Assembly (NCBI GenBank): GCA_017542345.1
Contig: JAFXXI010000002.1
Span: 1 to 57,818, forward strand
Direction: 5' to 3'
Origin: Bacteroidales bacterium
GTDB lineage: Bacteria > Bacteroidota > Bacteroidia > Bacteroidales > P3
DNA length: 57,818 bases
Shown here: piece by piece, positions 43,093 through 51,249 of the stretch
Position numbering within the stretch: position 1 is the first letter of the stretch
Layout of the letters: every line of letters starts with the position of its first letter
Position numbers and translations under genes: made by a program
Notes under the pieces: model-generated
Told to the model about the DNA's origin: nothing
Seen by the model: the letters and a program-made list of their open reading frames with translations, nothing else
The model's database searches: none

Positions 43093-44796
43093 CTAATTTA
43101 ACATACTGGGAGGGAGGCTCCCAGTGTTGCGACGCCAGTCGGCAAGGAAGCGTCGCGAAACATCGTCGAGGTACTCGCCGGGGGTGATATTCCACTCGAT
43201 AGAGTCGCGGAGGTGACGTTGCAGCGGGACGGGGTCGTCGACCCCTTCGGCGTCGGGCAACACACGCCAGCAGAAGCCTTCGCAGCGCAGACGGCCTTCG
43301 AAGAGATACCCATAGCGCTCGTAGAAGTACTGCGACACATAGACGGGGCGTTGCCATTGGTTTTCTTCAATGGCCTGCTTGACAGCGTGGTAGCCCTCTA
43401 GGTTGACGTTATGGACGCTGACGTCGGTGCGGCGTTGCTCGACAAGTTGGAGATACCACAGGGGGAAGGTGTCGTTGTCGCCGAGGGTGATGAGGATGGC
43501 GTCGGGGTCGCACGACTGGAGGTGGTTGAGGCTGATGTCGTGCACGGCGTGGCAACGGTGCCGGTCGTGGTCGCTCCAGTTGCCCACAGCCAGCAGCAGC
43601 GGTGCCAGTAGCAGCAACCAACGCCAGCGGGGGTGGTTGATGTGGCTGGCGCCGAGGCCTATCCAGAGGGCGAAGGCGTAGAAGGAGAGGATGTAGGCGT
43701 AATCGCGTTCGCGAGGCTCGTAGCAAGGGTGGTTGAGGTAGAGATTTAGTAGTACGCCGCCAAAGAGGAAAAGCAGCATAACAGCCCAGAAATCGGCCCG
43801 ACTGCGGCGGCAATGGCGCAGCAATCCCCACACGCCCAGGAGGAAAGGAACGATGAAGACCACCACGATGCCGTGTTTGAGGTTCTCGCGGCCGATGAAG
43901 TTGTACATCAGGTAACGGCCATACATGTAGCCGAGCTGGTAGTTGACGGTGTAGAGCACGTTGCCCACCACACCCTCGGTGCCGAAGGTCCAGGGGTGGT
44001 AGTTGGCGCTGTCGCGCTCGCGCCACATACGGGGATAGAGCGGTGCCTTGGGGTATTGGTCGCGCTTGACGTAGGAGGCGAAGGCTTCGACCGTAGCGGG
44101 GTTGCCCTCGTTGATGGCGGGCTTGGCGGCGGCGCGGAGAGGCACGATGGCATACGGCGTGAGTCCTAAGACAAAGAAGAGCGCCGCCAGCGGCAGCACC
44201 CTTGCCCAACGACGGCAGCGCATGAGGGTGGGCAGGATGACGACCAGCAGGGCCGGGAGGGTGAGCAGCGTCATCAGGTGCACACACAGGCCGAGGCCGA
44301 GCAGCAGGGACAGGAGCAGCAACAGGCGGTGATTGCGGGTGCGGCGCCAGCGCAGGGCGAGCCACACCTCGAGCGAGCAGAGGAGCATGGCCATCGCGTA
44401 GACCTCGCTCTCGACGGCCGAGAACCAGGCAGTGTCGCAAAAGAGATAGCACAGGGCTGCAATCACTGCCGCAAAACGATGCTGACAGAGCTCAACCACA
44501 GTGAGATAGAGCACACCTACGGTGAGGCCTCCGCAGAGGGCTGAGAGGGCGTTGCTCAAGGGGGCCACCAGCATGGGGTGACCGAAGGAAAGAAGCGTGA
44601 AACAATGGGCGACAAGCTGGTAGAAAGGGGCTCCCGGAGGGTGGCCGACACCGAGGAGATGGCTGGTGGCGATGAACTCGCCGCAGTCCCACCAACTGGC
44701 CGAACGGTCCATGGTGAGCAGGTAGACCGCCGTGGCGAAGAGCGCCAGCAGGGCGGCTACCAGTTTACTACTGACTTGTTGAAGATGTCCTCGCAT
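43093..44796 (-). CDS. DUF2723 (protein O-mannosyltransferase-like) membrane protein
   Basis: A 567-residue protein with about ten membrane segments. The N-terminal part matches DUF2723: SWWDCGEFIATSHLLGVGHPPGAPFYQL (about 34-61) with the Asp-Cys-Gly-Glu typical of the first outside loop. The family is a GT-C-like group related to protein O-mannosyltransferases. Members in Bacteroidota are commonly around 1000 residues with a long periplasmic tail; here the tail is short (DAILITLGDNDTFPLWYLQL and after). The start lies 40 bases inside the end of lptE, so the two are translationally linked. Acceptor unknown. Confidence 0.8.
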   Translation of the reverse strand: MRGHLQQVSSKLVAALLALFATAVYLLTMDRSASWWDCGEFIATSHLLGVGHPPGAPFYQLVAHCFTLLSFGHPMLVAPLSNALSALCGGLTVGVLYLTVVELCQHRFAAVIAALCYLFCDTAWFSAVESEVYAMAMLLCSLEVWLALRWRRTRNHRLLLLLSLLLGLGLCVHLMTLLTLPALLVVILPTLMRCRRWARVLPLAALFFVLGLTPYAIVPLRAAAKPAINEGNPATVEAFASYVKRDQYPKAPLYPRMWRERDSANYHPWTFGTEGVVGNVLYTVNYQLGYMYGRYLMYNFIGRENLKHGIVVVFIVPFLLGVWGLLRHCRRSRADFWAVMLLFLFGGVLLNLYLNHPCYEPRERDYAYILSFYAFALWIGLGASHINHPRWRWLLLLAPLLLAVGNWSDHDRHRCHAVHDISLNHLQSCDPDAILITLGDNDTFPLWYLQLVEQRRTDVSVHNVNLEGYHAVKQAIEENQWQRPVYVSQYFYERYGYLFEGRLRCEGFCWRVLPDAEGVDDPVPLQRHLRDSIEWNITPGEYLDDVSRRFLADWRRNTGSLPPSMLN

Positions 44797-45293
44797 AGCT
44801 CGGTAACGATTTCGCCCATCAGCGAACTCTCGACGGCCGAGAAGTCCTGCGAGGCGGCATAGTCGCGGAAGCGGGAGAACTGTTGCTCAAAGTCGGCGTC
44901 GGGGTCGATGGTGTTGACGAACTTGACCCTGACGGCGATGGTCAGACGGTTCATGGAGACCTCGTCGCTGCTCGAGAGGGCCGAAGCGCGGGTCTCGTAG
45001 CCCACTATCTCTCCGCTGAGCTGCAGGTCGCCGTCGGCCTGGGTGACGGTGAGCGATGTCTGGTTGGAGAACATCTGCTTCAGCTCGTCGGTGAGCTTCT
45101 GGCTGAGCTGCGGGTTGACGGTAGGGGCATAGTTGGGGAAGGTGGCCACAGAGATGGTCTTGGCGCCCGGCGGGATGGAGGCGCCGGTGAAGGAGTAGCC
45201 ACCGGTGCAGGCCACCGTCAGCAGGCAGCAGACGGCCATCAGCAGGCAGCGTATGCTGACTGCCACGGGCTTAATAATCGCGCGAGTCTTCAT
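44757..45293 (-). CDS. lptE: LPS assembly lipoprotein LptE
   Basis: A 178-residue outer-membrane lipoprotein that plugs LptD and helps insert LPS into the outer leaflet. The signal peptide ends in LLTVACTGGYSF, with a lipobox (TVAC) and lipidated Cys. The LptE pattern GYSFTGASIPPGAKTISVATFPN and LTDELKQMFSNQTSLTVTQADG follows. I start at ATG 45293; an upstream TTG at 45314 would add 7 residues. It overlaps the preceding small gene by 23 bases and the DUF2723 gene by 40 bases. Confidence 0.88.
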   Translation of the reverse strand: MKTRAIIKPVAVSIRCLLMAVCCLLTVACTGGYSFTGASIPPGAKTISVATFPNYAPTVNPQLSQKLTDELKQMFSNQTSLTVTQADGDLQLSGEIVGYETRASALSSSDEVSMNRLTIAVRVKFVNTIDPDADFEQQFSRFRDYAASQDFSAVESSLMGEIVTELCEDIFNKSVVNW

Positions 45294-45441
45294 CGATGCG
45301 TTGTTCGTCCTCAAGTTGCCAGAGCAGGAAACCCGACTCCTGTTGTATGTAGTTCAGTACCGCAATCTTGGTAGGCAGATCGGTGACCTCCGACACTTCG
45401 GAGATGAGCTTGTCGATTTTCTCTTTGAATGCTAAGTCCAT
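45271..45441 (-). CDS. Small helical protein (56 residues) upstream of lptE
   Basis: A short intact frame beginning MDLAFKEKIDKLISEVSEVT and ending EDEQRIDEDSRDY. It is acidic, predicted helical, and has no signal peptide or membrane segment. Evidence that it is a gene: a proper ATG, codon use like its neighbours, a tight fit between the arginase-like gene (24-base gap) and lptE (23-base overlap), and no competing frame. I do not recognise a family. It may serve translational coupling to lptE or act as a small cytoplasmic partner protein. Confidence 0.6.
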   Translation of the reverse strand: MDLAFKEKIDKLISEVSEVTDLPTKIAVLNYIQQESGFLLWQLEDEQRIDEDSRDY

Positions 45442-45465
45442 AGGGGATGTGATTATTTTGTGACT

Positions 45466-46644
45466 TTAACCGTTGATGCGATTGTAGTAGTGCCACCACA
45501 GCTCGGGAATCTCGTTTTCCATGGCGCGCTGGTAGTCGCTGTAGTTGCAGGGTACGAGAGTGTGGCGCAGGTAGCGCTCGCGGCGCTCATTGTCGTCGCA
45601 CGGCACCTCCATCCACCAGCGGTCGGTCTTGAGACTCTTGTAGAAGACAAGGTCGATGCCGTGGTCCTGCATGGCCACGGTGAAGCGCTTGTAGCTCTGC
45701 TTGTCCTGCGCGGGGAAGTCGCCCAGGCGGTAGTGGAATCCCTCGAGGAAGAACCACACGGCATGGGCCAGCATGTGGGCGGTCTGCCCGTTGTGGTCGT
45801 AGGCGGGATTCATCTCGAAGAGGCCGAAGCAGGTGGTCTTGTCGCTCATGCCGGCAAAACGCGCAATCTGACACAACTGCTCGCCGTAGAAGCCGTGAGG
45901 CGAGGGGTTGGCGTTGGCGGGGGCGTCGCTCTGGCGCACAGCGCTGATGTCGACAGCCACCACGTCGCTGTAGCGCACCAGCGGCTCGGCATGCTCCATG
46001 TTGGGCTGCAGTTCACCGACACGATGCGTAGTGAATTTCAACTCGTCCATCAGCTGCACCATCTCGGTCCCGACGAAGTAGGACTGGTAGCCCACATTGA
46101 CATAGTCAAACAGGTAGTTCGGCTGCTGTAGAATGATGTGTTGCAGGTAGTTGTTGCTGCTGATTTGCTCACCTCCCTCCAGGTTGAAACGCGAGTCAAC
46201 CGAGCAGATGTTGATGACGCGGCCCAGGATTTCGTATGCCTTGTAGATGGGGAAGACGAGGTCGTCGCTGCCGCCGAGCACCACGACTGTCTTGCCCATG
46301 TCGAGCAGCTGCTGGAGCACCTCGATAAGGGCGAAGTAGGTGTCGCGGGCCTCATTGCCCGGGGCGATATTGCCGAGGTCGGCCAGACGAATGCCGTCGT
46401 AGGGCTTGGCCAGACGGTAGAGGTAATGGCGTATGTGGTCGGGTGAGGCCGCACAGCCGCGGTTGTCCACCGAGGCGCGGTCTTCCTTGACACCGAGCAG
46501 CACCATCTCGGCATCGGCGCAGTCGGGAAATCCCGTGACGTCGGTGTAGGCGTTGATTTCGTCGCCCAGCATCGGACGGAAGTCCACGCTGTAATAGTCC
46601 ACCACTGCGCTGTCGATAGGTTCAAAATAGCTGCTCAGCTCCAT
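45466..46644 (-). CDS. Arginase-fold protein with altered metal-site motifs
   Basis: A 392-residue cytoplasmic protein of the ureohydrolase (arginase/agmatinase/formimidoylglutamase) fold. Bacteroidota relatives are annotated as formimidoylglutamase (HutG). The three usual metal-binding motifs are changed: GGSDDL (124-129) replaces GGxHx, CSVDSRFNLE (147-156) replaces DAHxD, and VVAVDISAVRQSDAP (228-242) replaces SxDxDxxDP. A normal two-manganese site is therefore doubtful, and the protein may be an inactive or re-purposed member. Its neighbours are the lptE group and tRNAs, not hut genes; hutU is 21 kb away. Confidence 0.7.
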   Translation of the reverse strand: MELSSYFEPIDSAVVDYYSVDFRPMLGDEINAYTDVTGFPDCADAEMVLLGVKEDRASVDNRGCAASPDHIRHYLYRLAKPYDGIRLADLGNIAPGNEARDTYFALIEVLQQLLDMGKTVVVLGGSDDLVFPIYKAYEILGRVINICSVDSRFNLEGGEQISSNNYLQHIILQQPNYLFDYVNVGYQSYFVGTEMVQLMDELKFTTHRVGELQPNMEHAEPLVRYSDVVAVDISAVRQSDAPANANPSPHGFYGEQLCQIARFAGMSDKTTCFGLFEMNPAYDHNGQTAHMLAHAVWFFLEGFHYRLGDFPAQDKQSYKRFTVAMQDHGIDLVFYKSLKTDRWWMEVPCDDNERRERYLRHTLVPCNYSDYQRAMENEIPELWWHYYNRING

Positions 46645-46700
46645 AGTCGTTTCTTTTTCTTATATTAACGTGTGGCGAAGGCAATTATTGCATAGCAAAC

Positions 46701-46737
46701 AAAAAAAGGGGAGAGGTTGTTTGTAACCTCTCCCCTT
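46701..46737 (-). terminator. Terminator of the tRNA cluster
   Basis: A perfect 13-bp stem, 46706-46718 with 46725-46737, around a 6-base loop. On the minus strand the stem is followed by a run of T (46701-46705, seven T in all with the stem end). It closes the tRNA transcript before the arginase-fold gene. Confidence 0.85.
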
Positions 46738-46741
46738 GGTG

Positions 46742-46815
46742 TGACCCTGCTGCGACTCGAACGCAGGACCTAGAGTTTAGAAGACTCTCGCTCTATCCAG
46801 CTGAGCTACAGGGCC
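46742..46815 (-). tRNA. tRNA-Arg(TCT)
   Basis: A 74-base tRNA. The acceptor stem GGCCCTG/CAGGGTC has one GU pair, the discriminator is A, the D arm GTAGCTCAGCTGGATAGAGC and T arm GCGTTCGAGTCGC are present, and the anticodon loop CTTCTAA gives TCT, which reads AGA. CCA is not encoded. Confidence 0.95.
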
Positions 46816-46839
46816 GACTTCGCGTTTTCCACTTTCTCG

Positions 46840-46914
46840 TCGGGACACCCAGATTCGAACTGGGGATCTCCTGCTCCCAAAGCAGGCGCGATAACCGGAC
46901 TTCGCTATATCCCG
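46840..46914 (-). tRNA. tRNA-Pro(TGG)
   Basis: A 75-base tRNA. The acceptor stem CGGGATA/TGTCCCG pairs, the discriminator is A, the T arm contains GTTCGAATC, and the anticodon loop TTTGGGA between CCTGC and GCAGG gives TGG. Confidence 0.95.
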
Positions 46915-46920
46915 GCAATA

Positions 46921-46952
46921 ACAAAGGACGCCTTTTGAGTGGCGTCCTTTGT
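46921..46952 (-). terminator. Hairpin between tRNA-Ser and tRNA-Pro
   Basis: A perfect 12-bp stem (ACAAAGGACGCC, 46921-46932; GGCGTCCTTTGT, 46941-46952) with an 8-base loop. The minus strand continues TATTG, so the T-run is weak. It may give partial termination or mark a processing site between tRNAs. Confidence 0.5.
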
Positions 46953-46956
46953 TTGG

Positions 46957-47044
46957 CGGAGAAGGGGGGATTCGAACCCCCGGTACCCTAATCGAGTACG
47001 ACAGTTTAGCAAACTGTTGGTTTCAGCCACTCACCCACCTCTCC
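46957..47044 (-). tRNA. tRNA-Ser(GCT)
   Basis: An 88-base class II tRNA with a long variable arm (GTACTCGATTAGGGTAC). The acceptor stem GGAGAGG/CTTCTCC has one GT pair, the discriminator is G, the T arm has GTTCGAATC, and the anticodon loop TTGCTAA gives GCT, which reads AGC/AGT. Confidence 0.95.
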
Positions 47045-47060
47045 GTGTGTTCTCTTGACT

Positions 47061-47097
47061 AAAAAAGCACCGCTTTTTCTCTCTTGAAAAGCGGTGC
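47061..47097 (-). terminator. Terminator of the gpmA transcript
   Basis: GCACCGCTTTT (47067-47077) pairs with AAAAGCGGTGC (47087-47097) around 9 bases. On the minus strand the hairpin is followed by six T (47066-47061). It lies 79 bases after the gpmA stop. Confidence 0.8.
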
Positions 47098-47128
47098 AAA
47101 ATTACGAACATTTTTAATACTGACCAAA
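47097..47128 (-). promoter_or_regulatory. Promoter of the tRNA cluster
   Basis: On the minus strand TTTG (47125-47128), a 20-base spacer and TAATTTTG (47097-47104). The -7 box shares a base with the gpmA terminator stem, so the two signals are fused. Transcription should begin near 47090, inside the hairpin. Confidence 0.7.
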
Positions 47129-47175
47129 TTTTTTTTCAATTCCCCCTCCTCTACCCTCTGGCCGTCAGTCAAGTT

Positions 47176-47922
47176 CTACTTCCTCTTTGCCTGATTGGCA
47201 ACGCTTTGCATCTTGGCAGCGATAACATCGGGGTCGCCCAGAAATTTGTCCTCGACCAGGTTCATCTTCTCGTCGAAAGTGAAGACGTAGGGCACTGCCG
47301 TGGGCAAATTGAACTTGATTATCTCCTCGTTGCTCATGCCTTTAAGCTCTTTGACGATGCCGCGCAGCGAATTGCCGTGGGCCACCACCATCAGGGTGTT
47401 GCGGTTCTCAAAGGCGGGCATGATGGTGCCGCGGTAGTAGGGCATCAGACGCTCGATGGTGTCTTTGAGGCTCTCGGTGAGCGGGATGAGGTTGTCGGGA
47501 ATCTCGTTATAGCGCGGGTCCATGCGCGGACTGCGCTCGTCGTGCATGTCGAGTGCGGGGGGCTGCACATCAAACGAGCGTCGCCACAGCAGCACCTGCT
47601 CGTCGCCATACTTGGCGGCGGTGTCGGCCTTGTTCAGGCCCTGGATGGCGCCATAGCTCTTCTCGTTCAGGCGCCAGCTCTTCTGCACCGGCAGCCAGTC
47701 CATGTCCATGGCGTCGAGCATCTGGTTGAGGGTCTTCACCGCCCGCTTGAGGTAGGAGGTGAAGCACAGCTCGGGACGATAGCCCTCGGCCACCAGCAGC
47801 TTGCCGGCCTCCCAGGCCTCTTTCATGCCAGCCTCGGTGAGGTCGACATCCGTCCAGCCGGTGAACAGGTTGAGTTTGTTCCACGCGCTCTCGCCGTGGC
47901 GTACAAGTATCAGAGTCTTCAT
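47176..47922 (-). CDS. gpmA: 2,3-bisphosphoglycerate-dependent phosphoglycerate mutase
   Basis: Interconverts 3- and 2-phosphoglycerate in glycolysis. The 248-residue length is typical. The active-site motif LVRHGESAWN holds the phosphorylated His9, followed by LFTGWTDVDLTEAG. RRSFDVQPP and the second histidine region VVAHGNSLRGIVK complete the site. The start codon overlaps the lgt stop by 4 bases. A terminator that doubles as part of the tRNA promoter follows. Confidence 0.95.
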   Translation of the reverse strand: MKTLILVRHGESAWNKLNLFTGWTDVDLTEAGMKEAWEAGKLLVAEGYRPELCFTSYLKRAVKTLNQMLDAMDMDWLPVQKSWRLNEKSYGAIQGLNKADTAAKYGDEQVLLWRRSFDVQPPALDMHDERSPRMDPRYNEIPDNLIPLTESLKDTIERLMPYYRGTIMPAFENRNTLMVVAHGNSLRGIVKELKGMSNEEIIKFNLPTAVPYVFTFDEKMNLVEDKFLGDPDVIAAKMQSVANQAKRK

Positions 47923-48794
47923 TTCTTCTTGCTTTCTTTATGTTTCATTACTTCCCCTTGGGGGAACGGGCCCTGCGGCAGCTTCTCCTTTCGCGCCAGC
48001 CACGCAACCACCAGTCCGCCAATGATGAACGGCAGACTCAGCAGCTGACCCATGTTGAGCACCATGCCGGCCTCGAAGTCCACCTGGTCATTCTTCACGA
48101 ACTCGATAATCAGCCGCATGCCGAACAGCGCCACCAGCCACCAGCCAAAGATGCTGCCCGTCTTGAACTGTCCCTTCTTCCTGATGTAGTACCACAGCGA
48201 AACCGCGAAAATGGTGAAGTAGCTCAGGCTCTCGTAGAGCTGCGTGGGGTGCTTGGGCACCGTCTCGCCGTTCTGCTCAAACACGAAGCCCCACGGCAAG
48301 GTGGTCTCCACACCGTATATCTCGCTGTTGAACAGGTTGCCCAAACGGATGAAGGCACCGCCTAGGGCCACCACTATCACCATCCTGTCGAGTATCCAGA
48401 CGGGATTCATGCGGTATTTCTTCCAGTAGATCCACAGCGCCAGCAGTATGGCGACGGCGGCACCGTGACTAGCCAGTCCCTGGAAGCCGGTGTACTGCCC
48501 GTCCTGGAACGGCCAGAACATCTCTGTCCAGTGCGCCGACGTCAGGAAGTAGTCGGGCTCATAGAACAGGCAGTGGCCCAGACGCGCTCCCACCAGCACA
48601 GCCAGGAAAATATAGACTATCAGGCTGTCCAGGTAGTCTAAGTGGATCTTCTCAAACTTGTATATCCGGGTAAGGATGATGTAGCCCAACACGAAGGCGA
48701 AGAGGAAGCCAAACGAGTAGTACCGCAGCCCGAACGACCCGATGTTGAACATCACCGGGTCCACATTCCAATGTATAGCCAGCGGCAGCATCAC
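47919..48794 (-). CDS. lgt: Prolipoprotein diacylglyceryl transferase
   Basis: Transfers diacylglycerol from phosphatidylglycerol to the lipobox cysteine of prolipoproteins at the inner membrane. The protein has 291 residues and about seven membrane segments. The Lgt signature [17 protein letters not shown] is present, as are [12 protein letters not shown] (catalytic His region) and HPTQLYESL. The start overlaps the rny stop by 4 bases, so the rny-lgt-gpmA genes form a coupled operon. Several lipoproteins in the window (LptC, LptE, the 66-residue protein) would be its substrates. Confidence 0.94.
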   Translation of the reverse strand: MMLPLAIHWNVDPVMFNIGSFGLRYYSFGFLFAFVLGYIILTRIYKFEKIHLDYLDSLIVYIFLAVLVGARLGHCLFYEPDYFLTSAHWTEMFWPFQDGQYTGFQGLASHGAAVAILLALWIYWKKYRMNPVWILDRMVIVVALGGAFIRLGNLFNSEIYGVETTLPWGFVFEQNGETVPKHPTQLYESLSYFTIFAVSLWYYIRKKGQFKTGSIFGWWLVALFGMRLIIEFVKNDQVDFEAGMVLNMGQLLSLPFIIGGLVVAWLARKEKLPQGPFPQGEVMKHKESKKK

Positions 48795-50347
48795 TTCGCG
48801 TAGTTGATGGCACGGGTCTCGCGGATGACCGTCACCTTAATCTGGCCCGGATAGGTCATCTCGCTCTGTATCTGCTTCGAGAGGTCAAAGCTGAGCTTGT
48901 TGGCCTCGGCGTCGCTCACCTTGTCGGCGCCGACGATGACGCGCAGCTCGCGGCCGGCCTGGATGGCGTAGGTCTTCACCACTCCCGGGTAGGTCATGGC
49001 CATGTCCTCGAGTTTCTTCAGGCGGTTGATATAGGCTTCCACCACCTCGCGGCGGGCACCCGGACGGGCACCGCTGATGGCGTCGGCCACCTGGATGATG
49101 GGCGAGATGAGGTTGGTCATCTCCACCTCGTCGTGGTGGGCACCGATGGCGTTGCAGATGTCGGGATGCTCCTTGTATTTCTCCGCCAGCTTCATGCCGA
49201 AGATGGCGTGCGGCATCTCGGGGTCGGTCTCCGGCACCTTGCCGATATCGTGCAGCAGACCTGCGCGCTTGGCCAGCTTGGGGTTCAGGCCCAGCTCCGA
49301 CGCCATCGTGGCAGCCAGGTTGGCCACCTCGCGGCTGTGCTGCAGCAGGTTCTGCCCATAGCTCGAGCGGTACTTCATGCGGCCCACCATGCGCATCAGC
49401 TCATGGTTCATGTTCAGGATGCCCAGGTCGATGCAGGTGCGCTTACCCACCTCGTTGATCTCCTGCTCAATCTGGCGGCGCGTCTTGGCCACCACCTCCT
49501 CGATGCGGGCCGGGTGGATGCGGCCGTCGGTCACCAGCTTGTGCAGCGACAGGCGTGCAATCTCGCGGCGCACGGGGTCGAAGCCGCTGATGATGATGGC
49601 GTCGGGCGAGTCGTCGATGATGATTTCCACACCCGTAAGGCTCTCCAGCGTGCGTATGTTGCGGCCCTCGCGGCCGATGATGCGGCCCTTCACCTCCTCG
49701 TTCTCGAGGTTGAAGACGCTCACCGTGTTCTCCACAGCCGTCTCGGTGGCGGTGCGCTGTATGCTCTGGATGACCACCTTCTTGGCCTGCTCGGCGGCGG
49801 TAATCTTGGCCTCCTCGACAATATCCATGATGGTGGTGCTCGCCTCGGCGCGTGCCTCCTCGGTCATGGCCTCAATCAAATGCTGCTTGGCCTCTTCGGC
49901 GCTCATGCCGGCAATGTGCTCCAGCTTGTTCACACTCTCCTTATACACCTTCTCCACCTCGGCCTGGCGCTTGTGCAGCGTCTCTATCTCGCCGTTCAGC
50001 TTGTCGCTCACGCCCTTCAGCTCGGCGCTCTTCTTCTGCAGCTCGTCGACCTTCTGGTTCAGCGTGCTCTCGCGCTGTTTCAGCTTGTTTTCCTGGTCGC
50101 GCAGCTTGTTGTTCTGCTCGTTGACGCGCTTGTCGTGCTCGCGCTGCATCTGCAGGGCGCGTTCCTTCACTTTCAGCTCGCCTTCTTTCTTGATGATTTC
50201 ACTTTTCTCTTCGGCATCCTTGAGCACTTGCTGGCTCTGTGCCAGGAGCTTGTTGCGGAGCAGGTGCGTCGTCAGCCAGATAGCTATGCCGCCACCGACC
50301 AGCACTCCTCCGATCACTCCAATGATTATTCCCAGTTCTAATGACAT
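48791..50347 (-). CDS. rny: Ribonuclease Y
   Basis: A membrane-anchored endoribonuclease that starts mRNA decay. The 518 residues are laid out as one membrane segment (5-26), a long coiled coil (35-190), a KH domain with the GxxG loop GREG (225-228) and an HD domain with His366-Asp367 in [10 protein letters not shown]-terminal RNase Y domain follows. The gene is preceded by a 170-base structured leader and by zapA on the same strand. Confidence 0.95.
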   Translation of the reverse strand: MSLELGIIIGVIGGVLVGGGIAIWLTTHLLRNKLLAQSQQVLKDAEEKSEIIKKEGELKVKERALQMQREHDKRVNEQNNKLRDQENKLKQRESTLNQKVDELQKKSAELKGVSDKLNGEIETLHKRQAEVEKVYKESVNKLEHIAGMSAEEAKQHLIEAMTEEARAEASTTIMDIVEEAKITAAEQAKKVVIQSIQRTATETAVENTVSVFNLENEEVKGRIIGREGRNIRTLESLTGVEIIIDDSPDAIIISGFDPVRREIARLSLHKLVTDGRIHPARIEEVVAKTRRQIEQEINEVGKRTCIDLGILNMNHELMRMVGRMKYRSSYGQNLLQHSREVANLAATMASELGLNPKLAKRAGLLHDIGKVPETDPEMPHAIFGMKLAEKYKEHPDICNAIGAHHDEVEMTNLISPIIQVADAISGARPGARREVVEAYINRLKKLEDMAMTYPGVVKTYAIQAGRELRVIVGADKVSDAEANKLSFDLSKQIQSEMTYPGQIKVTVIRETRAINYAK

Positions 50348-50393
50348 GATGTGTGTGAGTTTGTTTGTTGTGGGAACCTCACGACCGGCTTTG

Positions 50394-50503
50394 AAAAAAC
50401 CGCATCCGACCTTCCAAGAGTTGTGGTAAACTCCATGACTGTTAGGATTTGAGCGCCGGGCGTATCAACCATACAATCTACCCGCCCATGAGCCGACTCG
50501 GTT
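50394..50503 (-). ncRNA. Candidate structured RNA between zapA and rny
   Basis: On the minus strand a 110-base segment starts AACCGAG and ends CGG followed by six T. AACCG and CGGTT can close it. Inside are a GGGCG/CGCCC stem (50458-50462 with 50483-50487) and a GAGTT/AACTC stem-loop (50418-50422 with 50429-50433). Position next to zapA recalls the 6S RNA (ssrS) locus of Proteobacteria, but the length is short for 6S and I cannot show its long bulged-hairpin shape. It may instead be the rny leader. Confidence 0.35.
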
Positions 50504-50530
50504 TGTAAAATGTGTTGAGTTTACAAACTG
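50502..50530 (-). promoter_or_regulatory. Inverted repeat over the zapA stop codon
   Basis: GTTTGTAAA and TTTACAAAC flank a 10-base spacer on the minus strand. The zapA stop lies in the first arm. It could be a protein-binding site or a weak hairpin that sets off the following RNA. Confidence 0.4.
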
Positions 50531-50826
50531 TTTCGGGTCGGATGCAGTATCCCTTCCAGCACTGTGTCTATCGACTGCAGCCGCTGCGCCAGGTCCGTAT
50601 CCTTGAACCGCAGCGAGTCTTGTATCTTAGTCAATTGCGTGATCTGAGTCAATGCCACCATCGCCAGCAAGTCCTGATGGTCGTTGTATGCATACTGCTG
50701 CCCATACTGCTTGGCCTGACCCTCGATGGCCGCCGCCGCCTTGCGCAGCGCCGCCTCGTCCTCCGCCGCCACGCGGAGACGGTAGGTCCGTCCCAATATG
50801 TTCACCGATGCCGATACCGTATCCAT
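50521..50826 (-). CDS. zapA: Cell division protein ZapA
   Basis: A 101-residue cytoplasmic protein that binds and bundles FtsZ. The N-terminal domain DTVSASVNILGRTYRLRVAA matches ZapA, followed by EDEAALRKAAAAIEGQAKQY and a C-terminal coiled coil. I chose ATG 50826, which has AAGGAGA 8 bases upstream; a GTG at 50853 would add 9 residues and overlap the previous gene. It follows the coiled-coil protein gene by 19 bases. Confidence 0.85.
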   Translation of the reverse strand: MDTVSASVNILGRTYRLRVAAEDEAALRKAAAAIEGQAKQYGQQYAYNDHQDLLAMVALTQITQLTKIQDSLRFKDTDLAQRLQSIDTVLEGILHPTRNSL

Positions 50827-50845
50827 TGCTGCTCTCCTTTCTGTC

Positions 50846-51148
50846 CTATTCACCCGCCTCCTGGCTCTTCAACACTTCCAGACTCCTGTCTATGGCCCTT
50901 ATCATTCGATTGAGCTTAAGCTTCAATTCTGCACTGTCATTTCCTTCTGCCAGTCTGTTCCCTAATTTAACTAATTTGTTCTCTTCTTTTAAATTGTTGA
51001 TTAATATTTCCTTGTTTTTCAGTGCTTCCTCCAGTTCCAGGCAACGGCTCTCACCCTCCGACACCAGCCGCCGCAGACGCGTCACCTCGTCTGCCAACTG
51101 CCTCACTTTAAACTCAATCCCACTGACCGATGTCTCAAAATCGAACAT
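50846..51148 (-). CDS. Coiled-coil protein next to zapA (ZapB-like role possible)
   Basis: A 100-residue protein, almost wholly coiled coil (FKVRQLADEVTRLRRLVSEG; LEEALKNKEILINNLKEENK), cytoplasmic by lack of signal. A short coiled-coil gene just before zapA is familiar in Bacteroidota. Size and position recall ZapB, the small coiled-coil partner of ZapA in Proteobacteria, but no sequence motif proves the relationship. It is the first gene after the promoter at 51184-51213 and so opens the zapA-rny-lgt-gpmA transcript. Confidence 0.65.
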   Translation of the reverse strand: MFDFETSVSGIEFKVRQLADEVTRLRRLVSEGESRCLELEEALKNKEILINNLKEENKLVKLGNRLAEGNDSAELKLKLNRMIRAIDRSLEVLKSQEAGE

Positions 51149-51183
51149 GCCGTTTACTACCTATTATACTATAAAAAGCGCTG

Positions 51184-51213
51184 CAAAAATACAAAAAATT
51201 TCCCACACACAAA
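51184..51213 (-). promoter_or_regulatory. Promoter of the zapA-rny-lgt-gpmA operon
   Basis: On the minus strand TTTG (51210-51213), an 18-base spacer and TATTTTTG (51184-51191) followed by CAG. It lies 36 bases before the first start codon. Confidence 0.65.
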
Positions 51214-51249
51214 AAAAAACTTGCATCGCCACCCCAAACGGCTGCTATT

